Below, piece after piece: positions 1-7,689 of a stretch of 64,000 nt of DNA. The stretch comes from Pseudoramibacter faecis. Its GTDB lineage: Bacteria > Bacillota > Clostridia > Eubacteriales > Eubacteriaceae. The translations under genes and the position numbers were made by a program. Every line of letters starts with the position of its first letter. The stretch's first letter is position 1. The stretch covers positions 124,001-188,000 of the forward strand of contig NZ_JAYFFI010000003.1 in NCBI RefSeq assembly GCF_036289405.1. Reading direction: 5' to 3'. Below the pieces are notes generated by a model. It was not told the DNA's origin. It searched no databases and saw only the letters and a list, made by a program, of their open reading frames with translations.

Positions 1-192
1 ATCTCCTACATTTCCTTTGTCCATACCACATGGAATATAGTGTACTGTAAATGCCTCTCCGCAGATTTTATTGCCTTCTACGACCGCCTGAATTCCCAAC
101 AATCCGCATGGAATTCCCAGTTTATCCATTGCATCAGAAATGCTTGCAGTATCCATTTTTTTTAGTGCTTTTATTAATTCTTTCTTATCCAT
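1..192 (-). CDS. RraA-like family protein, N-terminal 64 residues, cut by window edge
   Basis: The visible N-terminus carries the ISDAMDKLGIPCGLLGI stretch and the GEAFTVHY turn that open RraA / 4-hydroxy-4-methyl-2-oxoglutarate aldolase-like proteins. Known members of that superfamily either bind RNase E or cleave oxo-acids with a divalent metal; which applies here cannot be told because the catalytic part lies outside the window. The ATG at 190-192 follows an AAGGAAAGGA ribosome site. It is divergent from the LysR-type gene at 445, the usual layout of a regulator and its target, so a small catabolic function controlled by that regulator is a reasonable inference. Confidence 0.7.
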   Translation of the reverse strand, partial: MDKKELIKALKKMDTASISDAMDKLGIPCGLLGIQAVVEGNKICGEAFTVHYIPCGMDKGNVGD

Positions 193-243
193 AGTCAAAA
201 TCCTTTCCTTGTTTTATGATTCCATCTTTATTTCAGTACTGAA

Positions 244-274
244 TTGTTACAACAACTCTTTGTTGTGGTTACAA
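244..274. promoter_or_regulatory. Candidate LysR operator (nested inverted repeat)
   Basis: TTGT and ACAA form the outer arms, and ACAACAA and TTTGTTGT the inner arms, of a nested palindrome in the 252-bp AT-rich space between the divergent RraA-like and LysR genes. LysR regulators bind interrupted dyads in such spaces. Function is inferred from position and symmetry only. Confidence 0.4.
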
Positions 275-444
275 TATATCATTCAGAATACTACTTGTAA
301 AACAAATATATTTGATATAAAATATCTACATATTCGATATTTCAGAGTGCATGGCATGACTCAGTCAGAGCTTGAACCCAGGCTGAATTATATAAAATCT
401 GTAGTGTCTAGCTTATGTCACACACCGAAAGGAGATTACTGTCT

Positions 445-1368
445 ATGACTTATGAACAAATAGAAACATTCCTGACTGTAATTACTTATGGCAGCATATC
501 TGCCGCCGCAAAATACCTGTATGTTTCCCAATCTACGATATCCTCACGGATGCAACAGCTTGAGACAGAACTGGGGGTTCAGCTTCTGATCCGTCAAAAA
601 GGGCATCGGAATATTGAACTTACCAACTACGGACACACATTTATTCCTATTGCGAGCCAATGGGCATCCCTATGGAAGGATACACAACATTTAAAAAGCA
701 TGGATAATATACAGACACTGACCATTGCCAGCGTGGATGCCGTTAATAACTATACCTTCGTGTCCTTTTTTTCAAAATACAGTGCTGATAATGCGAATAC
801 CAGATTAGATATCAGGACACACCATTCCAATGAAATTTATTCGCTTGTCGAAAGCCGTGTAGCTGACATCGGATTTGTATTTTCCAGAATTAACTATCCG
901 GATGTTGTTAGTAATCCGATTTACCGGGAATTGATGTATCTGATTTGTGATAAGAATAGTCCATATCACGATAATATACAAAATTCTGAATTGAATCCTG
1001 GGAATGAGGTTTTTCTGAATTGGGGATTAGATTATCAGAGCTGGCATGACAGTCATTTTGGTCCGGCAGTCCACCCGATGTTGACGGTTAACACCGGTTC
1101 TATGCTACAGCGGTACATTTGCGGGAATCTATGGGGAATTGCACCAATGTCTGTCATAAGGGGAGCTATGCGCTCCAACCCTAATCTGACATTTTATAAG
1201 CTTAAGACATCACCTCCGCCGAGGATTTGTTATGCGATTCAAAACCGCTATCCGAATGTAAATCATCGTGATGCAATTCAGGAGTTCGAGCAACAACTGG
1301 AAAACTTTATTTCTGCGGATGAAAATATCTGCTCCTTTGAAAGCTGGATGCTGAATACAGTACACTAG
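445..1368 (+). CDS. LysR-family transcriptional regulator
   Basis: A 307-residue protein. Residues 1-60 are the LysR winged helix-turn-helix (YEQIETFLTV, then GSISAAAKYLYVSQSTISSR, then LETELGVQLLIR). The remainder is a periplasmic-binding-like effector domain. The ATG at 445 is preferred over one 30 bp upstream because AAAGGAG lies at 428-434, ideally spaced before it. The effector domain is poorly conserved, so no ligand can be named. Being divergent from the RraA-like gene, it most likely controls that gene and itself. It is complete, of normal family length, and AT-richer than the core genes further right. Confidence 0.88.
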   Translation: MTYEQIETFLTVITYGSISAAAKYLYVSQSTISSRMQQLETELGVQLLIRQKGHRNIELTNYGHTFIPIASQWASLWKDTQHLKSMDNIQTLTIASVDAVNNYTFVSFFSKYSADNANTRLDIRTHHSNEIYSLVESRVADIGFVFSRINYPDVVSNPIYRELMYLICDKNSPYHDNIQNSELNPGNEVFLNWGLDYQSWHDSHFGPAVHPMLTVNTGSMLQRYICGNLWGIAPMSVIRGAMRSNPNLTFYKLKTSPPPRICYAIQNRYPNVNHRDAIQEFEQQLENFISADENICSFESWMLNTVH

Positions 1369-1501
1369 ATGAAAATACTGTTTACATCACAAGATATCAA
1401 TGGTATATTACTCGCAGTGATTATGCTACGGAAACTTGCGATGTCCGCAGTTGCAGCATTCCCGCACCTTAACTTCACTTTTTTCAAATACATGGGCAGT
1501 T

Positions 1502-1962
1502 TTAATATATAAATACTTTTAACTGTATCATCTGAAAAGCAGTAACTGATAAGGAATACCATAACAGCAGAAACATCATTGTTTCATACAATTCAAATGA
1601 GCGTTCAAGCCGTGCATCTGCATTTTTTTCTATCTTCAAAACTTCATTCCACAATCGCTGTTTCTGAAACGTGATCTTGAATTTTTCCAGTGCAGATTTC
1701 CTATCATCCGCTCTTTTATAACGGATAGACTGCTGAAATCTTTTTATATTTTCTTCCGGTACATATAGCCATTCAAGTGGTGCATTTTCATACATCATCG
1801 GGCTAGTGTAGACGACTTCCTTTTTGGAAGTGTAGTAGCTGATTCTGCCTGTTTCTTCATTCTTCATCACATCTCCATTAAGATATGCCGATGCAGATAT
1901 GACAGATTTTCCTTTATTGCGCTCGACAATCTTTACCGTAAAGTTGAAATATCGCGATGATA
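1502..1962 (-). pseudogene. MobA/MobL relaxase remnant
   Basis: Translation in two frames gives the start of a MobA/MobL mobilisation relaxase: FNFTVKIVER, then GKSVISASAYLNGD, then NEETGRISYYTSKKEVVYTS, ENAPLEW and RLWNEVLKIEKNADARLER. These correspond to the family's opening strand, the first helix and the WNEVEKAEK segment. The frame breaks at 1919-1922, where GCGC has become GCGCGC, and no start codon is left. The protein then runs out after about 150 residues, before the second histidine motif region. It is therefore a dead fragment of a mobilisable element, probably the same one that brought the integrase remnant at 2266. Identification rests on motif recall, not a search. Confidence 0.7.
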
Positions 1963-2265
1963 CGATTCCCCTTTTCTGCCGTATCCGGAATTGATTTCCG
2001 GCTGAAAGCCCCGCCGATGGAACAAGCCCGGCAAGCGTAAGCGCAGACCGGTTGCTACCTGTGGCAAACTTATACGGACGACCTCTGGTTGTCCATAAGT
2101 GCGCCCTTCATCAAAATTCAATGAAGGAAATGGAAAACCCACTCCCTCTGCCATTACACTTTCTCCATGTCTGTAACCATTTCTTTCTGCATCGCTTTTG
2201 AGAAAAACTTTCCGTTTGCTTCCTGTCTTTTTAAAAGCCTATCAGGTTTGGTAAATCTTCCTCCT

Positions 2266-2986
2266 CAATCGGACGGCCGAGAACCGATTCCACGAGAGGA
2301 TTATGAAAGACTGATTGACTTTCTACAAGACTACAACCCACCGGCAATACTTCCAATCCAGATAGCTTATTATGCGGGGCTTCGTATTGGGGAAGCCTGT
2401 GGTCTAGCATGGCAGGATGTAAATCTTGAAGAACAGTGTCTTACAATCAGACAGAGCATCCGCTATGATGGTTCAAGACACAAGAACATCATCGGACCGA
2501 CCAAGCGAAAGAAAGTAAGGATTGTTGATTTTGGAGATACGCTGCAATGCCCGAAAAGAGCAACTTAAAAACCGGATGCAGTATGGCGAACTTTATCACA
2601 GGAACTACTACAGAGAAGTAAAAGATAAAAACAGAGTTTACTATGAGTTCTATCATCTGGATGGAACAGAGAAAGTTCCTGAGGATCATAAAGAAATCTC
2701 CTTTGTCTGCTTAAGACCGGATGGAAGTCTGGAACGGTCAAGCACATTAGGAATTGTTTGCAGGAAGATTTCTCAGAAGCTGGAGGAATTTGAAGAATTC
2801 CATTTCCACCAGTTGCGACGCACCTACACAAGCAACCTTTTGGCAAACGGAGCAACACCAAAGGATGTGCAGGAACTGTTAGGATACTCCGATGTCAGTA
2901 CCACCATGAATGTCTATGCTCATTCCACAAGAAAAGCCAAACGGGAATCTGCAAGGTTGCTTGATAAAGTGGCAGGCAATGACTAA
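2266..2986 (+). pseudogene. Tyrosine recombinase (integrase), frameshifted, N-terminus lost
   Basis: The catalytic domain of a phage/Tn916-type tyrosine recombinase is readable in two frames. The first frame carries IPREDYERLIDFLQD and the first catalytic arginine in YYAGLRIGEACGLAW. The second frame, from about 2548, carries FHFHQLRRTYTSNLL (His-x-x-Arg) and LGYSDVSTTMNVYAHS with the nucleophilic tyrosine. A deletion near 2540-2550 removes a few codons after VDFGDTL and shifts the frame. The SAM-like DNA-binding N-terminal domain is missing. It is inactive as it stands. Together with the relaxase fragment it marks a decayed mobilisable or conjugative element. Confidence 0.82.
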
Positions 2987-2993
2987 ATAAAAC

Positions 2994-3043
2994 TTTCCCT
3001 TATTTCCCTTGCAATTATCTCATAAGGGCAAAAATAAGGGAAA
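2994..3043 (-). terminator. Long hairpin after integrase remnant, probable terminator of the transglutaminase gene
   Basis: A perfect 12-bp arm pair (TTTCCCTTATTT at 2994-3005, AAATAAGGGAAA at 3032-3043) encloses a second 5-bp pair. On the minus strand it is followed by GTTTTATTTA and lies 90 bp past the stop of the gene ending at 3134. Confidence 0.5.
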
Positions 3044-3133
3044 ATACATATCATTTCACTAATGAATAGGATGAAAAACCTGTAAAATGGGGAAAGTTAG
3101 AAAGATATTTCGGCAAATTGAAATTTATACTAA

Positions 3134-3838
3134 TTATTTCTTATTTCGTATTTTTCTCACATTCCTATTCATCATGTGTCTGCCATAATGCCTGTACGCA
3201 AATTTCTTTATCGGTGATAATTCCTGATGATGATCTTTCAACAAATCATCCGGACAATCGTAGACACCAAAGTCCTGATTGATCCCTTCACTCTGAATGT
3301 ATGTATTATTCCGATTAAAATCAATCACAGGATTTTTGAAATCACTGACTGCAACTCCGTATCCGCAAAATGCTCCGTTACAGTCTTTATTGATACTTTG
3401 CAGCTTATTCAGATAATCTTTATCAAGGATGAATGCCTCCAATTCATACCACTTTTCTTCAAAAAAGACTTCTACCCAACTGTGAAAAACATTCTGCGGA
3501 GCCTTCTTATAGACAAATCCTGTCATAGCTCCTTTTTGAAGTTTCTTATCAATCGTAAAACCATGAACTCGACACGGAATATCGCATGCACGAAGCAACG
3601 CCATAAACAATGTTCCTTTGGTATTGCACTGACCGTAACCATCCCTTAAAACTCTTGAAGCGGGAATAGCATCATCCACATTATAACCAAAGAGAATCTC
3701 ATCTCTGACATAATTATAGATTGCTTTAATGCGGTCAAATTCACTCATTTCTTTCCATTTTTTATCTTGAACGAGTTTTTGAATTGTTGGATTAGAGAAA
3801 TCAAGCATTCGTGTTTCTCTGATATAATTATCCATCAT
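3134..3838 (-). CDS. Transglutaminase-like superfamily protein
   Basis: A 234-residue cytoplasmic protein with the papain-like transglutaminase core. The catalytic cysteine sits in GYGQCNTKGTL (about residue 71), the histidine in VFHSWVEVF (about 119) and the acidic partner follows in WYELEAFILD. FDRIKAIYNYVRDEILFGYN is the helix that usually precedes the core. In bacteria such proteins act as proteases or amidases, or have unknown substrates. No signal peptide is visible. The start is the first of two adjacent ATGs, 7 bp after GGAGG. A short open frame ends across this start codon, suggesting translational coupling. Confidence 0.8.
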   Translation of the reverse strand: MMDNYIRETRMLDFSNPTIQKLVQDKKWKEMSEFDRIKAIYNYVRDEILFGYNVDDAIPASRVLRDGYGQCNTKGTLFMALLRACDIPCRVHGFTIDKKLQKGAMTGFVYKKAPQNVFHSWVEVFFEEKWYELEAFILDKDYLNKLQSINKDCNGAFCGYGVAVSDFKNPVIDFNRNNTYIQSEGINQDFGVYDCPDDLLKDHHQELSPIKKFAYRHYGRHMMNRNVRKIRNKK

Positions 3839-4079
3839 ATTGCCTCCGGCAAATTACTGTTTGTTGATCCGATTGTTTCTCTTGCATACCTTAATACAAT
3901 CATTTTCTTGCTCTTGATATGGTCAAGGATCGTCTTTTCTCTTGCAGCGATTTTCCGTAAAAATATCTTCCTGCAAAAAATACACACAGTCCAAAAACAG
4001 TGGATACCAGCATAACTACATATCCTATTTTTGTTATTACGCCTTCTTCAGTTCTTAAATCATGGTTTTTCCAAAGAAT
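3835..4079 (-). other. Short open region upstream of the transglutaminase gene, probably a decayed small gene
   Basis: One frame encodes a hydrophobic stretch (IGYVVMLVSTVFGLCVFFAG) followed by basic residues and stops at 3900. A second frame continues as IAAREKTILDHIKSKKM and ends in a TGA at 3835-3837 that overlaps the downstream ATG. The two look like halves of one small membrane-anchored protein joined by a frameshift near 3903, but neither has a convincing start. I do not recognise it. Confidence 0.3.
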
Positions 4080-4119
4080 TTAATCATAATTCAGTCTCAC
4101 AAACTGAAGATTGTTTGTC

Positions 4120-4434
4120 TCATTTAGCTTTCTTGGGTTTCTTCTCGGGCAGTTCCGTATACATGCCTCCCAGTAATTCTACAATCAAATTCGCATCCTC
4201 AAATTTGTCGAATACATGCATCAGCGTCTTTGAACCTTCATAAGGATAACGCAGTTCGGAATCTGTAAGCAGTCTGTCCGATGTCGGCGTTCTCTTTAAA
4301 AACAGTTCATTATTGCAAATATCACCTATCAGTTTACCGTTAAGGTACACAAGGTATCCGCCCATCATGGATTTTATGACAACATCACCGACTGTAGAAA
4401 AAGACTCACGTACATATTCGCTAAATTCATTCAC
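4120..4434 (-). CDS. TfoX/Sxy N-terminal domain protein
   Basis: A 104-residue single-domain protein: NEFSEYVRESFS, VVIKSMMGGYLVYLNGKLIG, CNNELFLKRT and a C-terminal LIVELLGGMYTELPEKKPKK. It corresponds to the TfoX_N fold. In Gammaproteobacteria TfoX/Sxy controls competence, but stand-alone short homologues are common in Clostridia and have no assigned role. The start is taken as GTG 4434, 8 bp after GGAGGG, rather than the GTG at 4449, which overlaps the ribosome site. It is 25 bp downstream of the GNAT gene and probably co-transcribed with it. A truncated paralogue lies at 5012. Confidence 0.75.
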   Translation of the reverse strand: MNEFSEYVRESFSTVGDVVIKSMMGGYLVYLNGKLIGDICNNELFLKRTPTSDRLLTDSELRYPYEGSKTLMHVFDKFEDANLIVELLGGMYTELPEKKPKKAK

Positions 4435-4459
4435 TATGATTCCCTCCACAACTTCCGAT

Positions 4460-5002
4460 TTATCGCATTGAGATCCATTCTTCTTTTGTCAAACAGGTAA
4501 TATGCTCTGTTCGAAGAATGCCTTCCATAGCGCAGGGGACATTCTCCGCCGTATGGTGATAACGGAATCCACATTTCTCCTGCACGCGTTTTGATTTTTT
4601 ATTGCCGTCAAAATATCCGCACCAGAGTCTGTTGAGGTTCAGTTCTTCAAATCCATACCGCATGATTTCTCGGACAGCTTCCGGGATAAGACCCTGACCC
4701 CAATAAGGCACACCAATCCAGTATCCGATTTCTCCTTCCGTGTCAGGGATACCGATATTGCTTGCCTTGCCGAGCATCAACCCGATACTGCCGACAGGCT
4801 TCCTCGTCTTTTTAAGAACAACTGCGTAGGTTTCCGGCTCGGAAAGCACTCCCTTGATAATCTCCCGGCTGTTTTCCACGCTCGTATGAACAGCCCAGCC
4901 TGCAATTGGACCAACGTCAGGATGATTGGCGTATTTATATAATTCCTCTGCATCGCTCTCCTCCCATGGACGCAAAATCAGTCTTTCTGTTTCAAATGCC
5001 AT
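4460..5002 (-). CDS. GNAT N-acetyltransferase, RimJ/RimL-like
   Basis: A 180-residue protein of the RimJ/RimL branch. The opening ETERLILRPWEESDAEELYK is diagnostic. GSIGLML and EIGYWIGVPYWGQGLIPEAV form the acetyl-CoA pyrophosphate-binding loop, and NLNRLWCGYFDGNKKSKRV followed by GFRYHH completes the fold. These enzymes transfer acetyl from acetyl-CoA to an amine, often a protein N-terminus or a small molecule; the substrate cannot be predicted here. The ATG follows GAGGATA at a good distance. It sits between the two TfoX-like genes in the same orientation. Confidence 0.88.
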   Translation of the reverse strand: MAFETERLILRPWEESDAEELYKYANHPDVGPIAGWAVHTSVENSREIIKGVLSEPETYAVVLKKTRKPVGSIGLMLGKASNIGIPDTEGEIGYWIGVPYWGQGLIPEAVREIMRYGFEELNLNRLWCGYFDGNKKSKRVQEKCGFRYHHTAENVPCAMEGILRTEHITCLTKEEWISMR

Positions 5003-5011
5003 GCTCTATCC

Positions 5012-5174
5012 TCATTTCTTTTTCTTTGGTGCGGGAAGTTCGTCATACATCGATTTCAGCAGTTCCCGCAGAAACCCTTTATTCTCTACATTATCCACGA
5101 GCAGCATTTCCTTCGCTCCTTCATATGGCAATTCCGATTTGTTGATCAGATACCCTGCTACGTCTGTACGCCCA
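5012..5174 (-). pseudogene. C-terminal fragment of a second TfoX-like gene
   Basis: The readable part, VAGYLINKSELPYEGAKEM, then VENKGFLRELLKSMYDELPA and a lysine tail, is homologous to the last half of the TfoX-like protein at 4120. About 50-60 N-terminal residues are absent. The homology stops at TCTGTACGCCC (5163-5173), which is repeated at 6540-6550 on the other side of the HipB/HipA-like module. The kinase stop codon touches this point, so the module or a deletion at its edge seems to have replaced the front of this gene. Confidence 0.65.
5163..5173. repeat. 11-bp direct repeat flanking the HipBA-like module (left copy)
   Basis: TCTGTACGCCC, identical to 6540-6550. The copies bracket exactly the kinase and antitoxin coding region. 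This could be a target duplication, a recombination scar or chance. Confidence 0.5.
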
Positions 5175-6071
5175 TCATGCCTTTGCATTCTTCTCCAAAG
5201 CCGCAAGGCTGAAATCAAGGATGCGCGCCTTTCGTTCTGTCAGCATAGTCATATAAAACCGCTTCTGTAAATCGCTGATAAACGGCGTCTGCTCAATGAT
5301 CGCCCCTATCTTTTCCATGTCAATCCGTGGCAGGATGCGTCTTAACGCCTCGTTGCAACCTTCATATTGCAGGGAGGAAATGAAGTCAAAATACCGTATT
5401 TTCTTCCCGTCCACGTTGATGGCCGAAAGGGGAATGTCGTAAATCCGCTTATTGAGCTGTGCCCGGTCCGTCAGGACGTGCTCCATGATAGTTTCATCCG
5501 CCTGCGGGTACAGACAGCTACCGCAGTCATAGACCGGGGCAAGGGTCATTTCGTCGCTCCGGTCATCGTATAGGAAGCCCCAGTTCCCGTTGTGGCGGTC
5601 CCAGTTCCCAATCAGGGCGTCCACGATGAACATGTCCCAAAACCGTTCCAGCAAACTGTCATGATCTACTAATTGCTGTTCCTCTATGGTTTGCAGAATA
5701 TCGGAGAGTTCCGTGCCATAGCCCTGCCGCTCCGAGTCAATCATTCGGTTTTTCAGGGAGGCAAAGTCCTGGAGCGTCACGCCCGGCTCCGTGAAATCCT
5801 TGCAGGCCACGACGACTTTCTCCTTGCCCCTGACTGTGAATGTACCGAGCAGGGTTTTCTGCACGAGGACGCCGATGCTCTCATAAATCCGGCAGCCGAG
5901 GTACTCTGAGAAGCAGCCGTTTGTGTAGCTCATATCCTTGTTCCGCCTCGCATAGGCAGGGAATTTGAGCATGTACTGTTCGCCCTCATAAATAACGGAA
6001 ATCTTATTTCCATTCGCGCCTGCGTAGGTCTTTTTCCTCTGCTTCAAGTTTGTAAAATCAATGTATTCCAT
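5175..6071 (-). CDS. HipA-like serine/threonine kinase (CtkA/HipT type, no N-terminal subdomain)
   Basis: A 298-residue protein with HipA_C kinase features: an ATP-binding lysine in QYMLKFPAYAR (about residue 35), a catalytic loop DALIGNWDRHNGNWGF (about 150-165) and a metal-binding APVYDCGSCLYP that replaces the classic DFG. HipA toxins phosphorylate aminoacyl-tRNA synthetases; the target here is unknown. The N-terminal subdomain of long HipA proteins is missing, as in HipT of HipBST and in CtkA. It starts 3 bp after the upstream HTH gene, with AAAGGG as ribosome site inside that gene's end, so the two are translated as a pair. I consider it a probable toxin. Confidence 0.75.
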   Translation of the reverse strand: MEYIDFTNLKQRKKTYAGANGNKISVIYEGEQYMLKFPAYARRNKDMSYTNGCFSEYLGCRIYESIGVLVQKTLLGTFTVRGKEKVVVACKDFTEPGVTLQDFASLKNRMIDSERQGYGTELSDILQTIEEQQLVDHDSLLERFWDMFIVDALIGNWDRHNGNWGFLYDDRSDEMTLAPVYDCGSCLYPQADETIMEHVLTDRAQLNKRIYDIPLSAINVDGKKIRYFDFISSLQYEGCNEALRRILPRIDMEKIGAIIEQTPFISDLQKRFYMTMLTERKARILDFSLAALEKNAKA

Positions 6072-6074
6072 CGG

Positions 6075-6524
6075 CTACACCCTTTCCAGTCCCAAATATT
6101 TTTCCCTGAGATACCACGCCTGGTCAGGGCTTATGATCTGTTCCACCTCTGCCACATTGATGCTGGATTGCAGATCGCAAAAGTCACAATCCCAATCATA
6201 GTATTCTTCGCCACGATCCAGCTTCGCCTGCGCTTTCTTCATCGCTTCGATGGACGCCGCAAGGAAGGGCGGCAGGTCGCACTCAAAATAGGACTGATCC
6301 TTTGGCAGCCCTGTCTTGCTGTCATACGGCGAGGACAGCTCCATCATATCCTCCATCGTACAGCCCAGCGCCTTTGCAAGCTGCTGGACAGTCTTTGCCG
6401 AGCAGCGTTCAATCTCGCTGCGGCCTGCGCATATATCCATGATCGTGGTCTTGGGAACGCCGCTGACCTTGGAGAGATGGTATTTTGTGATCTGGCGCTG
6501 ATCGAGCAGTGTCTGTAAATCCAT
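6075..6524 (-). CDS. XRE-family HTH protein, probable antitoxin of the HipA-like kinase
   Basis: A 149-residue protein. Residues 1-65 are a Cro/CI helix-turn-helix (LDQRQITKYHLSKVSGVPKT, then RCSAKTVQQLAKALGCTMED). A further 80 residues contain an acidic, aromatic segment (EEYYDWDCDFCDLQ) and a C-terminal helix. Plain HipB is about 90 residues, so the extension is a candidate kinase-neutralising region, by analogy with HipS; that is inference. The ATG at 6524 is chosen because GGAGGTG precedes it; an upstream in-frame start would extend into the promoter. A palindrome lies between its -35 and -10 elements, suggesting autoregulation. Confidence 0.72.
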   Translation of the reverse strand: MDLQTLLDQRQITKYHLSKVSGVPKTTIMDICAGRSEIERCSAKTVQQLAKALGCTMEDMMELSSPYDSKTGLPKDQSYFECDLPPFLAASIEAMKKAQAKLDRGEEYYDWDCDFCDLQSSINVAEVEQIISPDQAWYLREKYLGLERV

Positions 6525-6539
6525 AGTGACACCTCCATT

Positions 6540-6550
6540 TCTGTACGCCC
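6540..6550. repeat. 11-bp direct repeat flanking the HipBA-like module (right copy)
   Basis: TCTGTACGCCC, the second copy of the repeat at 5163-5173. It lies between the module's -10 element and its ribosome binding site. Confidence 0.5.
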
Positions 6551-6552
6551 TT

Positions 6553-6581
6553 ATTATATCGGCATACCGACCCAAAGTCAA
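6553..6581 (-). promoter_or_regulatory. Promoter and candidate operator of the HipB/HipA-like pair
   Basis: TTGACT (6581-6576), a 17-bp spacer and TATAAT (6558-6553) form a near-consensus sigma-A promoter. The spacer contains the dyad TCGG-N4-CCGA (6559-6570), well placed for repression by the HTH protein it transcribes. Confidence 0.65.
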
Positions 6582-6775
6582 TAGAGCCGGTATCTTTCCG
6601 GAGATGTCGCCGTATTTCTATAAACCTGTGGTTTTTCCTGGAAACATGATAGTTTCTTGATAATCGTCCTGTATCCTGTGGCTATGCTGGATACATTATC
6701 GTTTCCATCAACCTCAAATGGCTCAAGTTGTATTCGTGTTCTAATGCACCAGCAGGCCGAAAGAAAGTGAGAAAA

Positions 6776-7143
6776 ATGCCCTGGTCTTTTACCTCTGATC
6801 TGCCTATTTATCTACAGATAGCAAAGATAATCAAATTGCGGATTCTGAGGGGAGAATATCCCCCTGGGACTCACATATTCCGTCCGTGCGGGAACTGGCA
6901 CGGGAAGCAGCAGTGAACCCTAATACAATGCAAAAAGCACTGGCGCTGCTGAAGTCGGAGGGACTACTAATTACCCAGCGGACTACTGGCCGAACAGTCA
7001 CTGAGCATCAGGAACTTATCCAGTTGGCTCGTCGCGCATTGGCAAAAGACTATATCAGGCAGCTCTCAGTCTTAGATTTTTCCGTGGATGAGATCCATGA
7101 ACTGATACAGGAAGCCTCGAAAGAGACAACACAACTGCACTAA
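6776..7143 (+). pseudogene. GntR-family regulator (YtrA type), frameshifted
   Basis: The N-terminal part (FTSDLPIYLQIAKIIKLRIL, then GEYPPGTHI) and the second part (ELAREAAVNPNTMQKALALL, then EGLLITQRTTGRTVTE) are one GntR winged helix in two frames. The break at about 6872-6878 is an extra AT in CACATATTCC; removing it would restore HIPSVRELAR. The C-terminal tail is the short helical tail of the YtrA subfamily, which usually represses an adjacent ABC transporter operon. No transporter follows, so the gene has lost both frame and partner, unless the dinucleotide is a sequencing error. Confidence 0.75.
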
Positions 7144-7177
7144 CATCACAAAGAGATGCTCCTGCATCTTGTTGTTT

Positions 7178-7504
7178 TCAAACCATGCCTGTCTTTTTAA
7201 AATACGCCAGTGCGTCCGTATGCCCCCGGAAGTAGATGTGGATGCGCTCTTTTTCGTCCATCTTCCGGTACAGGGCTATATATTCCAACAGGATGGCATG
7301 TTCTTCTTCGGTCAGCGTAACCCGGCCTTTTCCCTCCAAAACCTCCATGATGAAGGGGTACTGTTCCTCCATGTCATAGAATTGTTCATGGATATGTTCA
7401 TATTCTTCATCTTTCTGACGCAGTTCCAGCAGCATATCGTTTTCCAGTTCCGGGTATTCTCCCTCCATGCGCTGGAGAAGGTCGGTAAACAGTTCATTTT
7501 TCAT
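7178..7504 (-). CDS. Conserved hypothetical protein, highly acidic and helical
   Basis: A 108-residue protein rich in Glu, Asp, Met and Leu (LLQRMEGEYPELENDMLLEL, VTLTEEEHAILLEYIALYRK), ending in HIYFRGHTDALAYFKKTG. It looks entirely helical, with no cysteine cluster or membrane segment. From memory, proteins of this type accompany conjugative transposons of gut Clostridia, which fits the helicase remnant next to it. I cannot assign a function. The ATG at 7504 follows AAAGGAG by 11 bp; a GTG 12 bp upstream is the alternative start. Confidence 0.6.
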   Translation of the reverse strand: MKNELFTDLLQRMEGEYPELENDMLLELRQKDEEYEHIHEQFYDMEEQYPFIMEVLEGKGRVTLTEEEHAILLEYIALYRKMDEKERIHIYFRGHTDALAYFKKTGMV

Positions 7505-7689
7505 AGTGTCATACACTCCTTTTTCTTTTTAGCATAGCATCCCTGTTCCTTCCGGCAACTGTGGGATATGTAAGAGACAGGATATATCTACCTCTCATTT
7601 ATAGTGACATAAATCTCACTGTAAAATTCTCTTTATAATGCGCATATCAACGTTTAGCCATCCTCCTTCATTCTTAATAAATTCCTGTC

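Noticed and set aside
140..448. A 102-codon plus-strand frame running into the LysR gene.
   Set aside because: It crosses the divergent promoter space and the start of the RraA-like gene on the other strand, with random-looking Phe/Ile/Ser-rich content.
1933..2154. A 73-codon minus-strand frame between the relaxase and integrase remnants.
   Set aside because: Composition is odd (Arg, Gly, Pro rich), it overlaps the broken relaxase start and has no ribosome site; more likely non-coding DNA of the old element.
2994..3043. The long hairpin behind the integrase as an attachment site.
   Set aside because: No second copy of its arms was found at another boundary, and its orientation and T-rich tail fit a terminator of the gene ending at 3134.
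7570..7585. A GTAAGAGACAG string resembling part of a Tn5 mosaic end or library adaptor.
   Set aside because: Only about nine bases match and the flanks differ; chance similarity, not a transposon end or contamination.
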